This document shows positions 1-8,225 of a stretch of DNA of 43,945 nt, in pieces. The stretch's first letter is position 1, and every line of letters begins with the position of its first letter. Under the pieces are notes generated by a model that did not search any database, had not been told where the DNA came from, and saw nothing but the letters and a program-made list of their open reading frames with translations. A program made the translations under genes and the position numbers. The DNA is from Neisseria shayeganii 871. GTDB lineage: Bacteria > Pseudomonadota > Gammaproteobacteria > Burkholderiales > Neisseriaceae. The stretch lies in the NCBI RefSeq assembly GCF_000226875.1, contig NZ_JH164926.1:1003632-1047576 (forward strand). The letters run 5' to 3'.

Positions 1-53
1 GAGCAGCGCACAACGCAGAAATGCGCCGCAGATGGGGGTTTTGCAAAGGTCTC
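1..53 (+). repeat. MITE copy 1, right end only (cut by window edge)
   Basis: The window opens inside a copy of the short inverted-repeat element found throughout the region. The right-hand part is present and ends in TTTTGCAAAGGTCTC, followed at once by a DUS. It lies downstream of trmA, which is on the minus strand. Confidence 0.85.
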
Positions 54-65
54 AGGCTACCTGAA
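54..65 (+). repeat. DNA uptake sequence (Eikenella-type DUS)
   Basis: Exact AGGCTACCTGAA directly abutting the GGTCTC end of the MITE. The same junction recurs at 9981, 23754 and 38949, and with one mismatch at 16511 and 36045. Confidence 0.85.
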
Positions 66-82
66 AGCCAAAACTAATACCC

Positions 83-1180
83 TTAACGCTTCTTCAACAG
101 CAATCCACTCTCGATATGCGGGGTAAACGGAAACTGGTCGAACAAAGCCGCGCGTTCAACACGGTGGCTGGGCAGCAAGACATCCAGATTGGCGCGCAAG
201 GTGTCGGGATTGCAGGACACATAAATAATGTGCTCAAAGCGGCTCAATAAAACCAGCGTATCGGCGTCAATGCCGGCGCGTGGCGGATCAACAAACACAG
301 TGGAAAAACGGTAATCGGCCAACTCGATGCCCTGCTCTTTCAAGCGGCGGAATGTCCGCTGCCCTTGCCAGGCCTCGGTAAACTCTTCTGCCGACAAGCG
401 GGCTAGCCGGATATTGTCGATATCGTTGGCCGCCATATTCCATTGCGCGGCCTGCACCGATGTTTTCGACACCTCGGTGGCCAACACCCGATTAAAATGG
501 CGCGACAAGGGCAAGGTAAAATTGCCGTTGCCGCAGTAGAGTTCCAATAAATCACCACCCAAATCCTGTGCGGCCGAGCACGCCCACGCCAACATCAGGC
601 GGCACATCTGTGCATTGGGCTGGGTAAAGCCGCCTTCGGGCTGGCGGTATTGCCATTGCCGCCCCTCCACTTCCAACACTTCGGTCACAAAATCCTGCGC
701 CAACACCACCTTCTGCCCGCGACTGCGGCCGATGATCATGATGCCCAGCGCCTGTTGCAAGGCAGTGGCGGCAACCTGCCAAGACTCATCCAGTTTTTTG
801 TGGTAAATCATGCTGACCAGCATCTCGCCGCTTAAAGTGGCGAGAAATTCGCATTGATACCAGCGGTTTTTCAACACCGGCACCTTTTTTACTGCCTCCA
901 GCAAACGCGGCATCAGGTGGTTAATGGCTTCGGCTGCCGGCGGAAAATCCTGCAGACGGATCAGCGAAGCCGCCCCGGCTTTCTGGCCGGGTGCAAACAT
1001 GGCATAACTGATTTCTTCGCCTTCATGCCAAATACGGAACTCTGCCCGCATCCGATAGTGCTGTTCGGGCGAGGCGTGCACGGCCCAATCCGGCATGGCA
1101 ATGCCTGCAAACAATTCCTGCAGGCGGGCGGTTTTCTCGGCAAGTTGCGCCGCATAGCGCGGGCTGTGATGGGTGTTCAT
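83..1180 (-). CDS. trmA: tRNA (uracil-5-)-methyltransferase TrmA
   Basis: Forms ribothymidine at position 54 in the T-loop of tRNAs using S-adenosylmethionine. At 365 residues it has the usual length for bacterial TrmA and lacks the N-terminal TRAM/Fe-S region of the RlmC/RlmD relatives. The SAM-binding segment ELYCGNGNFTLPL lies in the middle, followed by VDPPRAG and the catalytic-cysteine motif YVSCNP near the C-terminus, the order expected for the family. No strong Shine-Dalgarno precedes the ATG at 1180, but the N-terminus starts where the family does. It follows ntrX on the same strand but is separated from it by a 30-bp DUS palindrome that probably ends the ntrYX transcript, so it is likely its own unit. 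Confidence 0.93.
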   Translation of the reverse strand: MNTHHSPRYAAQLAEKTARLQELFAGIAMPDWAVHASPEQHYRMRAEFRIWHEGEEISYAMFAPGQKAGAASLIRLQDFPPAAEAINHLMPRLLEAVKKVPVLKNRWYQCEFLATLSGEMLVSMIYHKKLDESWQVAATALQQALGIMIIGRSRGQKVVLAQDFVTEVLEVEGRQWQYRQPEGGFTQPNAQMCRLMLAWACSAAQDLGGDLLELYCGNGNFTLPLSRHFNRVLATEVSKTSVQAAQWNMAANDIDNIRLARLSAEEFTEAWQGQRTFRRLKEQGIELADYRFSTVFVDPPRAGIDADTLVLLSRFEHIIYVSCNPDTLRANLDVLLPSHRVERAALFDQFPFTPHIESGLLLKKR

Positions 1181-1242
1181 GAGCAGAAGGTTATCTCAGA
1201 TTAAACAATACGGTTAATAAATCTTTCCGGCAAAAAATACAG

Positions 1243-1272
1243 CAGGCTACCTGAAAGCTTTCAGGTAGCCTG
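1243..1272 (-). terminator. Perfect DUS palindrome between ntrX and trmA
   Basis: Two exact DUS copies face each other with no spacer, giving a 30-bp perfect palindrome centred on AAGCTT. Reading on the minus strand from ntrX, the hairpin is followed a few bases later by a run of six T. This fits a rho-independent terminator for the operon ending in ntrX. Confidence 0.75.
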
Positions 1273-1297
1273 AGCGCCAAGCGCAGCAAGCGGCATC

Positions 1298-2572
1298 TTA
1301 TTTGCCGGCATTGCGGCGGTTGAATTGGATGCCGAGCTGTTTGAGCTTGCGGTAGAGATGGGTACGCTCCAAACCCACTTTCTGGGCCACACGGCTCATA
1401 TTGTAGTCTTCTTGCGCAATGTGGTATTCGAAATAGCGCCGTTCCAAATCTTCACGCAATTCGCGCAACGGCAGATCAAAATTGAAACCGCCCACCATCT
1501 CGGTCGGCTGATTCAGCGTGAACTGCTTGAGCACGGTTTGCACGGCATCCACACCGATTTCGTTTTTATCGGCGGTTAAGGTGATGCTTTTCACCACGCT
1601 GCGCAACTGCTCGAAATTGCCCGGCCAGTCGTATTGGCGCAGGGCATTGAGGGCGGCGGTGTTGAAACGCACCGACGACGCCACCTCACTGCCGGCGGAG
1701 AGCTCGTTGATGATCTGGCCGACTAAAAACACAATGTCATCGGGTTGGCTGCGCAGCGGCGGAATCGACACCATCAGCGCGGAAAGTTGGTTGAGCAGGC
1801 GGCTGTCCTGCTCGGGCTGCACCAACAGCTCCTGCAAAGGCTGGCTGCAGGCGCAGACGATGCGCACATGGTAGCGTTCGGCCTTGCCCAACATAAACAG
1901 AATGCCCTGCTGCACGGTTTTGCCGTACTGGGCGATGTCGCCCAAATACAGCACGCCGTTGCCGGCTTTTTGCAGCAGTTCGATGGGGGTGCTGCTGATT
2001 TGTTCGATTTTACCGGGCTCTACCCACGGTGTGTTGCCGTTGTGGAAGTAGCGGGCCACCATTTCAAACGGCGAACCGGGCTCGCCGGTCAGCAAAACGG
2101 GCGATTGAGTGCGGGCGGCGCGCTCCAACTGCTGGTTGAGCGCTTTGATTACCTCGCTGTTGCCCAGCTTATCCAGCGACATACTGGAAGCAGCCTGCAC
2201 TTCGCCGTGTTTCAGAGCCCGTTCCACTGTGGCCAACAATTTTTGCAGGGCAATCGGTTTTTCCAAAAAATCCAAGGCGCCGATTTTGGTGGCCTCGACT
2301 GCGGTGTCAATGCTGGCGTGACCGCTCATCATCACCACCGGCATATTGAGCTGGCCGGATTTGGCCCATTCTTTCAGCAGGGTGATGCCGTCGCAGTCGG
2401 GCATCCAGATATCGAGCAGCACCATGGCCGGCCGGGTTTGGTTGCGCAGCTGGCGGGCCTCCTCGGCGTTCTCGGCCAAAGTCACCGTATAGCCTTCGTC
2501 TTGAAGGATTTCAGACAGCAAATCGCGGATGCCGACTTCATCGTCTACAATCAAAATATCACTGCTGCGCAT
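1298..2572 (-). CDS. ntrX: NtrX-type response regulator with degenerate AAA+ domain
   Basis: DNA-binding partner of the NtrY kinase; in Neisseria the NtrYX pair is reported to control respiratory enzymes. The receiver domain (residues 1-120) is intact, with acidic pocket D10/D11, phospho-acceptor D54 in LLDIWMPD, S83 and K105. The central region aligns with sigma-54 activators but its motifs are ruined: the Walker A position reads GEPGSPFE (163-170), the Walker B position reads GVLYLGDI (206-213), and no GAFTGA loop is visible. The C-terminus is a Fis-type helix-turn-helix (NMSRVAQKVGLERTHLYRKL). ATP-driven sigma-54 activation therefore looks lost, while phosphorylation and DNA binding are probably kept. 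Its start overlaps the end of ntrY by 14 bp, which suggests translational coupling. Confidence 0.9.
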   Translation of the reverse strand: MRSSDILIVDDEVGIRDLLSEILQDEGYTVTLAENAEEARQLRNQTRPAMVLLDIWMPDCDGITLLKEWAKSGQLNMPVVMMSGHASIDTAVEATKIGALDFLEKPIALQKLLATVERALKHGEVQAASSMSLDKLGNSEVIKALNQQLERAARTQSPVLLTGEPGSPFEMVARYFHNGNTPWVEPGKIEQISSTPIELLQKAGNGVLYLGDIAQYGKTVQQGILFMLGKAERYHVRIVCACSQPLQELLVQPEQDSRLLNQLSALMVSIPPLRSQPDDIVFLVGQIINELSAGSEVASSVRFNTAALNALRQYDWPGNFEQLRSVVKSITLTADKNEIGVDAVQTVLKQFTLNQPTEMVGGFNFDLPLRELREDLERRYFEYHIAQEDYNMSRVAQKVGLERTHLYRKLKQLGIQFNRRNAGK

Positions 2573-4679
2573 CGTTCTCCACCAATAGGGGTAAGGTTAT
2601 TTTCACACACGCTCCGCCGTCGCGGCGGTTGGACAGGCTGATCCGGCCGTTGTGTTCTTCCACGATTTTTTTTACCACCGGCAAACCCAGCCCGGTACCG
2701 GAAGGCTTGTCGGTCACATAGGGATCAAAAGCATGGTGCAGCATATGCTCGCTGAAGCTTTTTCCGTTGTTCAACACGGTCAGGACAATTTTGCCTTCTT
2801 CTTCCTGCGTGTCGATCTGTACTTCCGGCCGTTCGGCTTCGGCAGCGGCTTCGACGGCATTTTTGAAAATATTGTGCAGCACCTGCCGTATGGCGCCGGT
2901 ATCCGCTTCAATATCGGCCTTTATATTACTCAAATTGGCTTGAAATGTACAACCCGCGCCCTCGTAGAGCAGCAGCAGCTCTTCAATCAAGCGGTGCAGA
3001 TCGAGTTTTTCCAGATTCAGTTTCGGTGCTTTGGCGTAATTGCGGAAAGCTTCCACCATGTCTTTCATGGCGGCTACCTGATTGACGATGGTATCGGTGG
3101 CGCGCACCAGCATGGCGGCATCTTTGTCGGCCAGTTTGTCGGCCAGCTTCCACGCCAGACGCTCGGCTGAGAGCTGGATGGGCGTGAGCGGATTGCGGAT
3201 TTCATGCGCCAGCCGCTGCGCCACCTCACCCCACGCCGCTTCTTTTTGGGCGCGTACCAAAGCCGTGACGTCGTCGAACACCAGCACCGTACCGGAACCG
3301 TTATCTTCCGGCAGCCGGGTGGCTTTACCCAATAAAATCCGGGCTTCGTCGGCTGAAGTATAAGGAATCTGCACGGCTTGATCGGCATCCACCGTATCCA
3401 GAATGGTGAGCAGCACCTCACCAACCAAAGCACGTTCGATACCCTGCTTGTGCCAAGCATGCACATCACTGCCCATCCAGCCCGACACGGCCTGCCCCAA
3501 TATCTGCTCTGCGCTGTCGTTGCAGGTTTTCAGGTAGCCTGCTTCATCGAGCGTGACCACGCCGCTGGTTAAGCTGGACAGCACACATTCCAAATAATGC
3601 CGTGCCGCCTCCTGCTCACTGCGCGCCACATCCAATTGGGCCGTCATGTGGTTGAACAAAGTGGTCAGCCGGCCCAATTCGTCATTGCGGTACACCTTCT
3701 GCATCTGCGTGTAATCACCCTGCGCCACCGCACGTGCGCCGGAAGCGAGCGCCAGAATCGGCGCCACGAAGCGCTGGGCAAAATACAGCGCAATCACCAA
3801 CGCCAATAAAATTGCCAGCAGGGTGGCCACCAATAAGGTAAACAGGAAAAACGTCTGCAGCCCTTCTTTGGCATAGCTCACTTCGGCATAGCGGGCGCGA
3901 GCAGACTCGATCAGGGTCACGTCATCCGCCACCTGCTCGGGCACCGGCTGGCGGAAAAACAGCACATACCTCTGGCCGTGGATTTCCGGCAAGGCCAGCC
4001 AGCCCTGCGCATACAGCACATTGCGGATGCTCTCCAAATTACGCACCGAGCCGTTTTGACGGATGGCCGCCAAAACTTCCTGACTCAGGCGCGGCGGCAT
4101 CAAGTCACTTTGGCGGCGGAATTCGGCCGCCAATTCACGGGTAGCGGCGTCATACAGGGCCAGCTGGCTGAAAGCCTGCTCTTTGTCCACATACTGCAAA
4201 GCCGCCCGCGCATCCTGCTGCAAAGACATTTCGCCGATTAAGGCTACCTGAATACTGCCGGCCCGACGCACCGAAGTATCCAAAGACAAATCCAGCGCCG
4301 ATTTGCTCAAACTCAGGCTGCGGGCCAGCGCTTCTTCGGTTTCGTTGCCGAACCAAGAATTGATGCTGTGGGAAATAAACTGTGCCGACACGCCGAATAA
4401 AAACAAGCCCGGTAACACCGCCACCAGCATAAACATCAGCGCCAGCCGGGTGGCAATCTGCGAGCCGAACACCCGCTTGCGCCGATTGCGCCACAATTTC
4501 CACAGCTGAACCAATAATACCGACAATAGAGACAACAGCAACAAGCCGCTGAGCCCCAGCACCCACCAAAAATACTGCGACAACTTGCTGCCATGTCCGG
4601 TGGCCAGGGCCAACACATACAGGGCCAAAGTTCCCAATACCGCCACCACCATTAAAAATCGGCGCATCTTTTCGGCCAC
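2559..4679 (-). CDS. ntrY: NtrY-type membrane sensor histidine kinase
   Basis: Inner-membrane sensor that phosphorylates NtrX. The 706-residue protein has two closely spaced N-terminal hydrophobic segments (about 8-28 and 38-60), a third near 77-100, an extracytoplasmic stretch, and another membrane helix near 278-300. Then come a HAMP region (about 301-355), a PAS-like region (about 365-470), the HisKA motif LAHEIRNPLTP with phospho-accepting H492, and an ATPase domain with N-box NIFKNAVEAA and G-box GTGLGLPVVKKI. This is the usual NtrY order and length. Two DUS copies lie within the coding sequence (4241-4252 and 3529-3540). It sits 1 bp after the DUF4390 gene and overlaps ntrX, so the three are almost certainly cotranscribed. 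Confidence 0.92.
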   Translation of the reverse strand: MAEKMRRFLMVVAVLGTLALYVLALATGHGSKLSQYFWWVLGLSGLLLLSLLSVLLVQLWKLWRNRRKRVFGSQIATRLALMFMLVAVLPGLFLFGVSAQFISHSINSWFGNETEEALARSLSLSKSALDLSLDTSVRRAGSIQVALIGEMSLQQDARAALQYVDKEQAFSQLALYDAATRELAAEFRRQSDLMPPRLSQEVLAAIRQNGSVRNLESIRNVLYAQGWLALPEIHGQRYVLFFRQPVPEQVADDVTLIESARARYAEVSYAKEGLQTFFLFTLLVATLLAILLALVIALYFAQRFVAPILALASGARAVAQGDYTQMQKVYRNDELGRLTTLFNHMTAQLDVARSEQEAARHYLECVLSSLTSGVVTLDEAGYLKTCNDSAEQILGQAVSGWMGSDVHAWHKQGIERALVGEVLLTILDTVDADQAVQIPYTSADEARILLGKATRLPEDNGSGTVLVFDDVTALVRAQKEAAWGEVAQRLAHEIRNPLTPIQLSAERLAWKLADKLADKDAAMLVRATDTIVNQVAAMKDMVEAFRNYAKAPKLNLEKLDLHRLIEELLLLYEGAGCTFQANLSNIKADIEADTGAIRQVLHNIFKNAVEAAAEAERPEVQIDTQEEEGKIVLTVLNNGKSFSEHMLHHAFDPYVTDKPSGTGLGLPVVKKIVEEHNGRISLSNRRDGGACVKITLPLLVENDAQQ

Positions 4680-4680
4680 C

Positions 4681-5361
4681 TCAGCGGGTATTGACGGTGA
4701 GTTTCTGCCAACCGGAATCCAGCTGCCAGTTTTTGGAGGTCACGCCGTTAATTTGGAAGGGGCGCGGCAAATCGCTGATGCTGAGGCTGAGGCGCACATC
4801 GGCGGCCACTTCTTCCGCTTTGACATCCGACAAGGCACCCTTGTTCAGCACCTGCCAGTTGGCCACCGCACCCACGGCGCGCAAAGCGTTTTGCAGGCTG
4901 CCGTACTCGGTGGAAAAAGTGCCTACGGTCACGCGGTAGCCGTCGGTCAGCGGATGGTAAGTGAGTTTGTAATTGATGGTTTGCGCCGAACCCACCAGTT
5001 GGCTGAGACGCGAACGGTAGGCCGCCCAAGTGGGCGACTGCAAACGGTAGCTGAGTTCGAAATTGAGCGGCACGCCTTGTTTTAAGGCTACCTGAAGCTG
5101 ATCGGGCAGGTCGGTTTGAAAACGGCTGTTGATGGAAAGCTGCCCGTTTTGGGTTAAAGACGCAGTAGCGCGGGAGGCGTTGATGCCTTCTGCCGAAGCC
5201 GAGGCTGCGGCTAAGGCCAAACACAACGCCGCCAACCCCGCTCCGAAACCACGCCGGCGGCAGGCACATTCAGCCTGTCTGCCGTCCGGCAGGCGCGGCA
5301 AACGCAGCAGGGCGGGCCGTATTTCAACCCACTTTGTCGAGAAGTGCGTAATAAAAGCCAT
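4681..5361 (-). CDS. DUF4390 family exported protein, function unknown
   Basis: Conserved protein commonly found just before ntrY in beta-proteobacteria; its role is not known. A hydrophobic alanine/leucine-rich stretch ending ASASAEG looks like a signal peptide with cleavage after ASA, so the mature part should be periplasmic. The mature region is mostly beta-type sequence (FELSYRLQSPTW, LTYHPLTDGYRV). The start is uncertain. The ATG at 5361 is given here and overlaps the end of rsmB by 38 bp, but it implies an unusually long positively charged N-region. In-frame ATGs further upstream and a TTG nearer the hydrophobic core are alternatives. One DUS lies inside the gene (5087-5098). Confidence 0.75.
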   Translation of the reverse strand: MAFITHFSTKWVEIRPALLRLPRLPDGRQAECACRRRGFGAGLAALCLALAAASASAEGINASRATASLTQNGQLSINSRFQTDLPDQLQVALKQGVPLNFELSYRLQSPTWAAYRSRLSQLVGSAQTINYKLTYHPLTDGYRVTVGTFSTEYGSLQNALRAVGAVANWQVLNKGALSDVKAEEVAADVRLSLSISDLPRPFQINGVTSKNWQLDSGWQKLTVNTR

Positions 5362-6583
5362 CTTGTCGGTCATTCGGTAACAGGGTCTCGCTGCGCCGGC
5401 ACACCGCATCGGCATGCCCTTGTAGAAAATGCTGCAGCTGGCCGTCGTTTTCTTCATGAAACAGCGAGCAGGTGGCCAGCAGCATCCGTCCGCCCGGCTT
5501 CACCAGCTGCCAGAGCCGGTCGAGCAACAGCGTCTGCTGTGCGGCGGTTTTTGCCGCATCTTGCGGACGGCGCAACCATTTGATGTCAGGGTGGCGCCGC
5601 ACCACGCCGGAAGCGGTGCACGGCACATCGGCCAACACGGCGTCAAAAGGAGGGCCATCATAACACGAAGCCCACGCCGCTGCGTCGGCCGCTTCAGTGT
5701 GCGCCTGCAGACCCAGGCGCTGCAAATTGTCACGCACCCGCTGCAAGCGGTAGGCATCAATATCCAAAGCAGTCAAACGGCAATCGGCCCATTCCAACAG
5801 ATGCCCGCTTTTGCCGCCCGGCGCGGCGCAGGCATCCAATACCCTCTCGCCATCGTGCACATCCAGCCATTCGGCGGCCTGCTGCGCCCCCCAATCCTGC
5901 ACCGAGACCACACCCTCGGCAAACAGAGGCAGAGCGTCCACTGGCACCGCCTCGGCCAACATCAGCGCATGGCTGCCCAACACCGTGCCGTCCATGCCGT
6001 GTTCGCGCAACACGTTCAGGTAGCCTTCCGCATCCATACGGCGGCGGTTGATCCGCAAAGTCATCGGCGGATGGCGGTTGAACGCAGCGGCAATATTATG
6101 CCAATGCTTCGGATAATCGGCACGCAAGCGCTGCAACCACCACGCCGTCAAATTATACTTGCCGACTTCATTGCCGGCCGCGGCACGCAGCAGCGCTTCG
6201 CGCTCGCGCAAAAAACGGCGCAGCAAGGCGTTACACAAAGATTTGTACTGCCCTTTGCCGATACGCGAAGCCGCCCGCACCGCCTCATTCACCACCGCAT
6301 ATTCGGCGTTGCGGCTGTAAGCCAGCTGATACAGCGCCACCAACATCAGACTGCGGATATCGGAACGCTGTAAAGGCTTATTCAGCATACTGTCCAACAC
6401 CGCATTGAGGCTACCTGAAAAGCGCTGCACACCGAAAGCCAGGTCTTGCAAAGCGCCGCGCTCCTGCGCCGTCAGGCCGGGATGCTCGCGACGGATATCG
6501 GCCAGCACATCAGACAAATTGCGGCCGTCTTTCACCGCCTGCACCGTTTGCGCGGCCAAAGTCTGCACCGAAGACAAACTCAT
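5324..6583 (-). CDS. rsmB: 16S rRNA (cytosine-967-C5)-methyltransferase RsmB
   Basis: Methylates C967 of 16S rRNA with SAM. The N-terminal ~130 residues are the NusB-like RNA-binding domain (VLADIRREHPGL, SLMLVALYQLAYSR). The catalytic half has the SAM motif DACAAPGGKSGHLLE and the two cysteines typical of the Fmu/NOL1 family, in VLADVPCTASGVVRRHPD and LLATCSLFHEEN. The start chosen is the ATG at 6583, giving 419 residues, the size of other RsmB proteins; a longer reading upstream merely runs through fmt. That ATG overlaps the TGA of fmt as ATGA, a classic coupling arrangement. Two DUS copies lie within the gene (6015-6026, 6408-6419). Confidence 0.94.
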   Translation of the reverse strand: MSLSSVQTLAAQTVQAVKDGRNLSDVLADIRREHPGLTAQERGALQDLAFGVQRFSGSLNAVLDSMLNKPLQRSDIRSLMLVALYQLAYSRNAEYAVVNEAVRAASRIGKGQYKSLCNALLRRFLREREALLRAAAGNEVGKYNLTAWWLQRLRADYPKHWHNIAAAFNRHPPMTLRINRRRMDAEGYLNVLREHGMDGTVLGSHALMLAEAVPVDALPLFAEGVVSVQDWGAQQAAEWLDVHDGERVLDACAAPGGKSGHLLEWADCRLTALDIDAYRLQRVRDNLQRLGLQAHTEAADAAAWASCYDGPPFDAVLADVPCTASGVVRRHPDIKWLRRPQDAAKTAAQQTLLLDRLWQLVKPGGRMLLATCSLFHEENDGQLQHFLQGHADAVCRRSETLLPNDRQDGFYYALLDKVG

Positions 6584-7512
6584 ACATCCACTCCGAAGCG
6601 GCTGCCCGCCGTCAACTGGCGGCCGGCGGCAAAAGCAGCCGCACTCATGCGCTTGCCGCCGGCCGGCTGCACGGTTTGCAGGCATAAAGCGCCTTCGCCG
6701 CAGGCCACCACAATGCCGTTGCCGTCCGTACGCAAGATGGCGCCGGGTTCGCCCTTGCCTTCGGCCGGTGCGGCCGCCCAGATTTTCATCGGCTTGCCGC
6801 CATAATCCAGCCACGCGCCCGGCACCGGATTAAAGGCGCGGATTTTGCGCTCAATCACCACGACCGGCTGCGTCCAATCTACTTCAGCCTCGGCTTTGCT
6901 TAATTTTTGCGCATAAGTAACCCCTTCTTCCGGCTGGGCTTGCGCCACTCGGGTCTGGTAATGTTGCAAATCGGCAACAATCGCAGCCGCCCCGATCGAC
7001 ATCAAGGCATCGTGCACATTTTCAGCCGTATCGCCGGCTCCAATCACATAGGGATGGCGGCTCAGCACCGCACCGGTATCCAAGCCCGCATCCATCTGCA
7101 TGATGCAGACGCCGGTTTCGGCATCGCCCGCCTCAATCGCCCGCTGTATCGGCGCCGCTCCGCGCCAGCGCGGCAGCAAAGACGCATGGATGTTCAAACA
7201 GCCGTAACGCGGAATATCCAACACCGCCTGCGGCAGAATCAAACCGTAAGCGGCCACCACCATCACATCGGCTTCGCACTCGCGCAGCATCTGCCAAGCG
7301 GCTTCGTCACGCAAAGTCGGCGGCTGCTCTACCCGCAATCCCAAGGCCAACGCCGCTTCTTTTACCGGCGAAGGCTGCAGCTGCATGCCGCGCCCTTTGG
7401 GGCGGTCGGGCTGGGTCAGCACCAGCGGAATCTCAAAACCAGCCTCGGCAATCGTCTTCAGGGCAGCGGCGGCAAAATCCGGCGTACCGGCAAAAATCAC
7501 TTTACGAATCAT
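6580..7512 (-). CDS. fmt: Methionyl-tRNA formyltransferase
   Basis: Formylates Met-tRNA(fMet) from 10-formyl-tetrahydrofolate for initiation. The 310-residue length is normal. Typical features are the N-terminal FAGTPDFAAAAL, the basic loop around PDRPKGRGMQL, the active-site region GCLNIHASLLPRWRGAAPI with the N-H pair, and DAGLDTGAVL. The C-terminal part carries the tRNA-binding domain. It lies 22 bp after def, with a DUS (7516-7527) filling the gap, and overlaps rsmB by 4 bp. The def-fmt-rsmB arrangement is the standard one and means deformylation and formylation are cotranscribed. Confidence 0.95.
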   Translation of the reverse strand: MIRKVIFAGTPDFAAAALKTIAEAGFEIPLVLTQPDRPKGRGMQLQPSPVKEAALALGLRVEQPPTLRDEAAWQMLRECEADVMVVAAYGLILPQAVLDIPRYGCLNIHASLLPRWRGAAPIQRAIEAGDAETGVCIMQMDAGLDTGAVLSRHPYVIGAGDTAENVHDALMSIGAAAIVADLQHYQTRVAQAQPEEGVTYAQKLSKAEAEVDWTQPVVVIERKIRAFNPVPGAWLDYGGKPMKIWAAAPAEGKGEPGAILRTDGNGIVVACGEGALCLQTVQPAGGKRMSAAAFAAGRQLTAGSRFGVDV

Positions 7513-7515
7513 GCT

Positions 7516-7527
7516 TTCAGGTAGCCT
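7516..7527 (-). repeat. DUS in the def-fmt gap
   Basis: An exact DUS (TTCAGGTAGCCT on the plus strand) fills half of the 22-bp space between def and fmt. It is unpaired, so it should not end transcription. Confidence 0.8.
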
Positions 7528-7534
7528 TCCACGC

Positions 7535-8038
7535 TCACAAGGTATGCTTTTCCATTTTGCGCATTTTGGTTTTGATGCGGTCTTGTTTCAGACGGGACAA
7601 ATATTCCACAAACACTTTACCGTTTAAATGATCGATTTCGTGCTGAATGCAAATGGCCAGCAAACCGTCTGCCTGCAGGGTGTATTTTTCGCCGTGCTCG
7701 TTGAGGGCTTCCACCGTCACGTTTTCCGCACGGGTCACCTTATCGTAAATACCGGGTACCGACAAACAGCCTTCCTCATACACGGTTTCGCCGTTCTTCT
7801 CGATGATCATCGGGTTAATCAGCACGCGCAACTGACTGCGGTCCTCCGACAAGTCCATCACGATTACCCGCTCGTGCACGTTTACCTGCGTGGCGGCCAA
7901 ACCGATGCCGCGCGCCTCATACATGGTTTCCGCCATATCGGCCACCAGCCGGCGGATGCGGTCGTCCACCTCCGCCACCGGCTTGGCCACCGTGTGCAGG
8001 CGTTCGTCGGGATAATGCAAAATATTCAGTAAAGCCAT
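7535..8038 (-). CDS. def: Peptide deformylase
   Basis: Metalloenzyme that removes the formyl group from nascent proteins. The three family motifs are all present in order in a normal-length 167-residue protein: GIGLAATQVN (motif 1), EEGCLSVPG with the metal-binding cysteine (motif 2), and IQHEIDHLNG with the HExxH histidines (motif 3). It is the first gene of the minus-strand operon. The 187-bp space before it is shared with the divergent LysM gene and should hold both promoters. Confidence 0.96.
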   Translation of the reverse strand: MALLNILHYPDERLHTVAKPVAEVDDRIRRLVADMAETMYEARGIGLAATQVNVHERVIVMDLSEDRSQLRVLINPMIIEKNGETVYEEGCLSVPGIYDKVTRAENVTVEALNEHGEKYTLQADGLLAICIQHEIDHLNGKVFVEYLSRLKQDRIKTKMRKMEKHTL

Positions 8039-8225
8039 TTGCTGCTACTCTCAATCAATGTGTGGGTTGTTTGGCCTCTCAGCCCTAAAAACTCGGCTTA
8101 TTTCGGGCGGGATACTGGCGTAACCGCCCTAAAATGTTCTATGATTCTGTTAATTTCAGCTACAACAACGTAAATAAAGCGTTATTCGAAAAATCCGACT
8201 TTTCAAAATCAAAGGGAAACATCTT

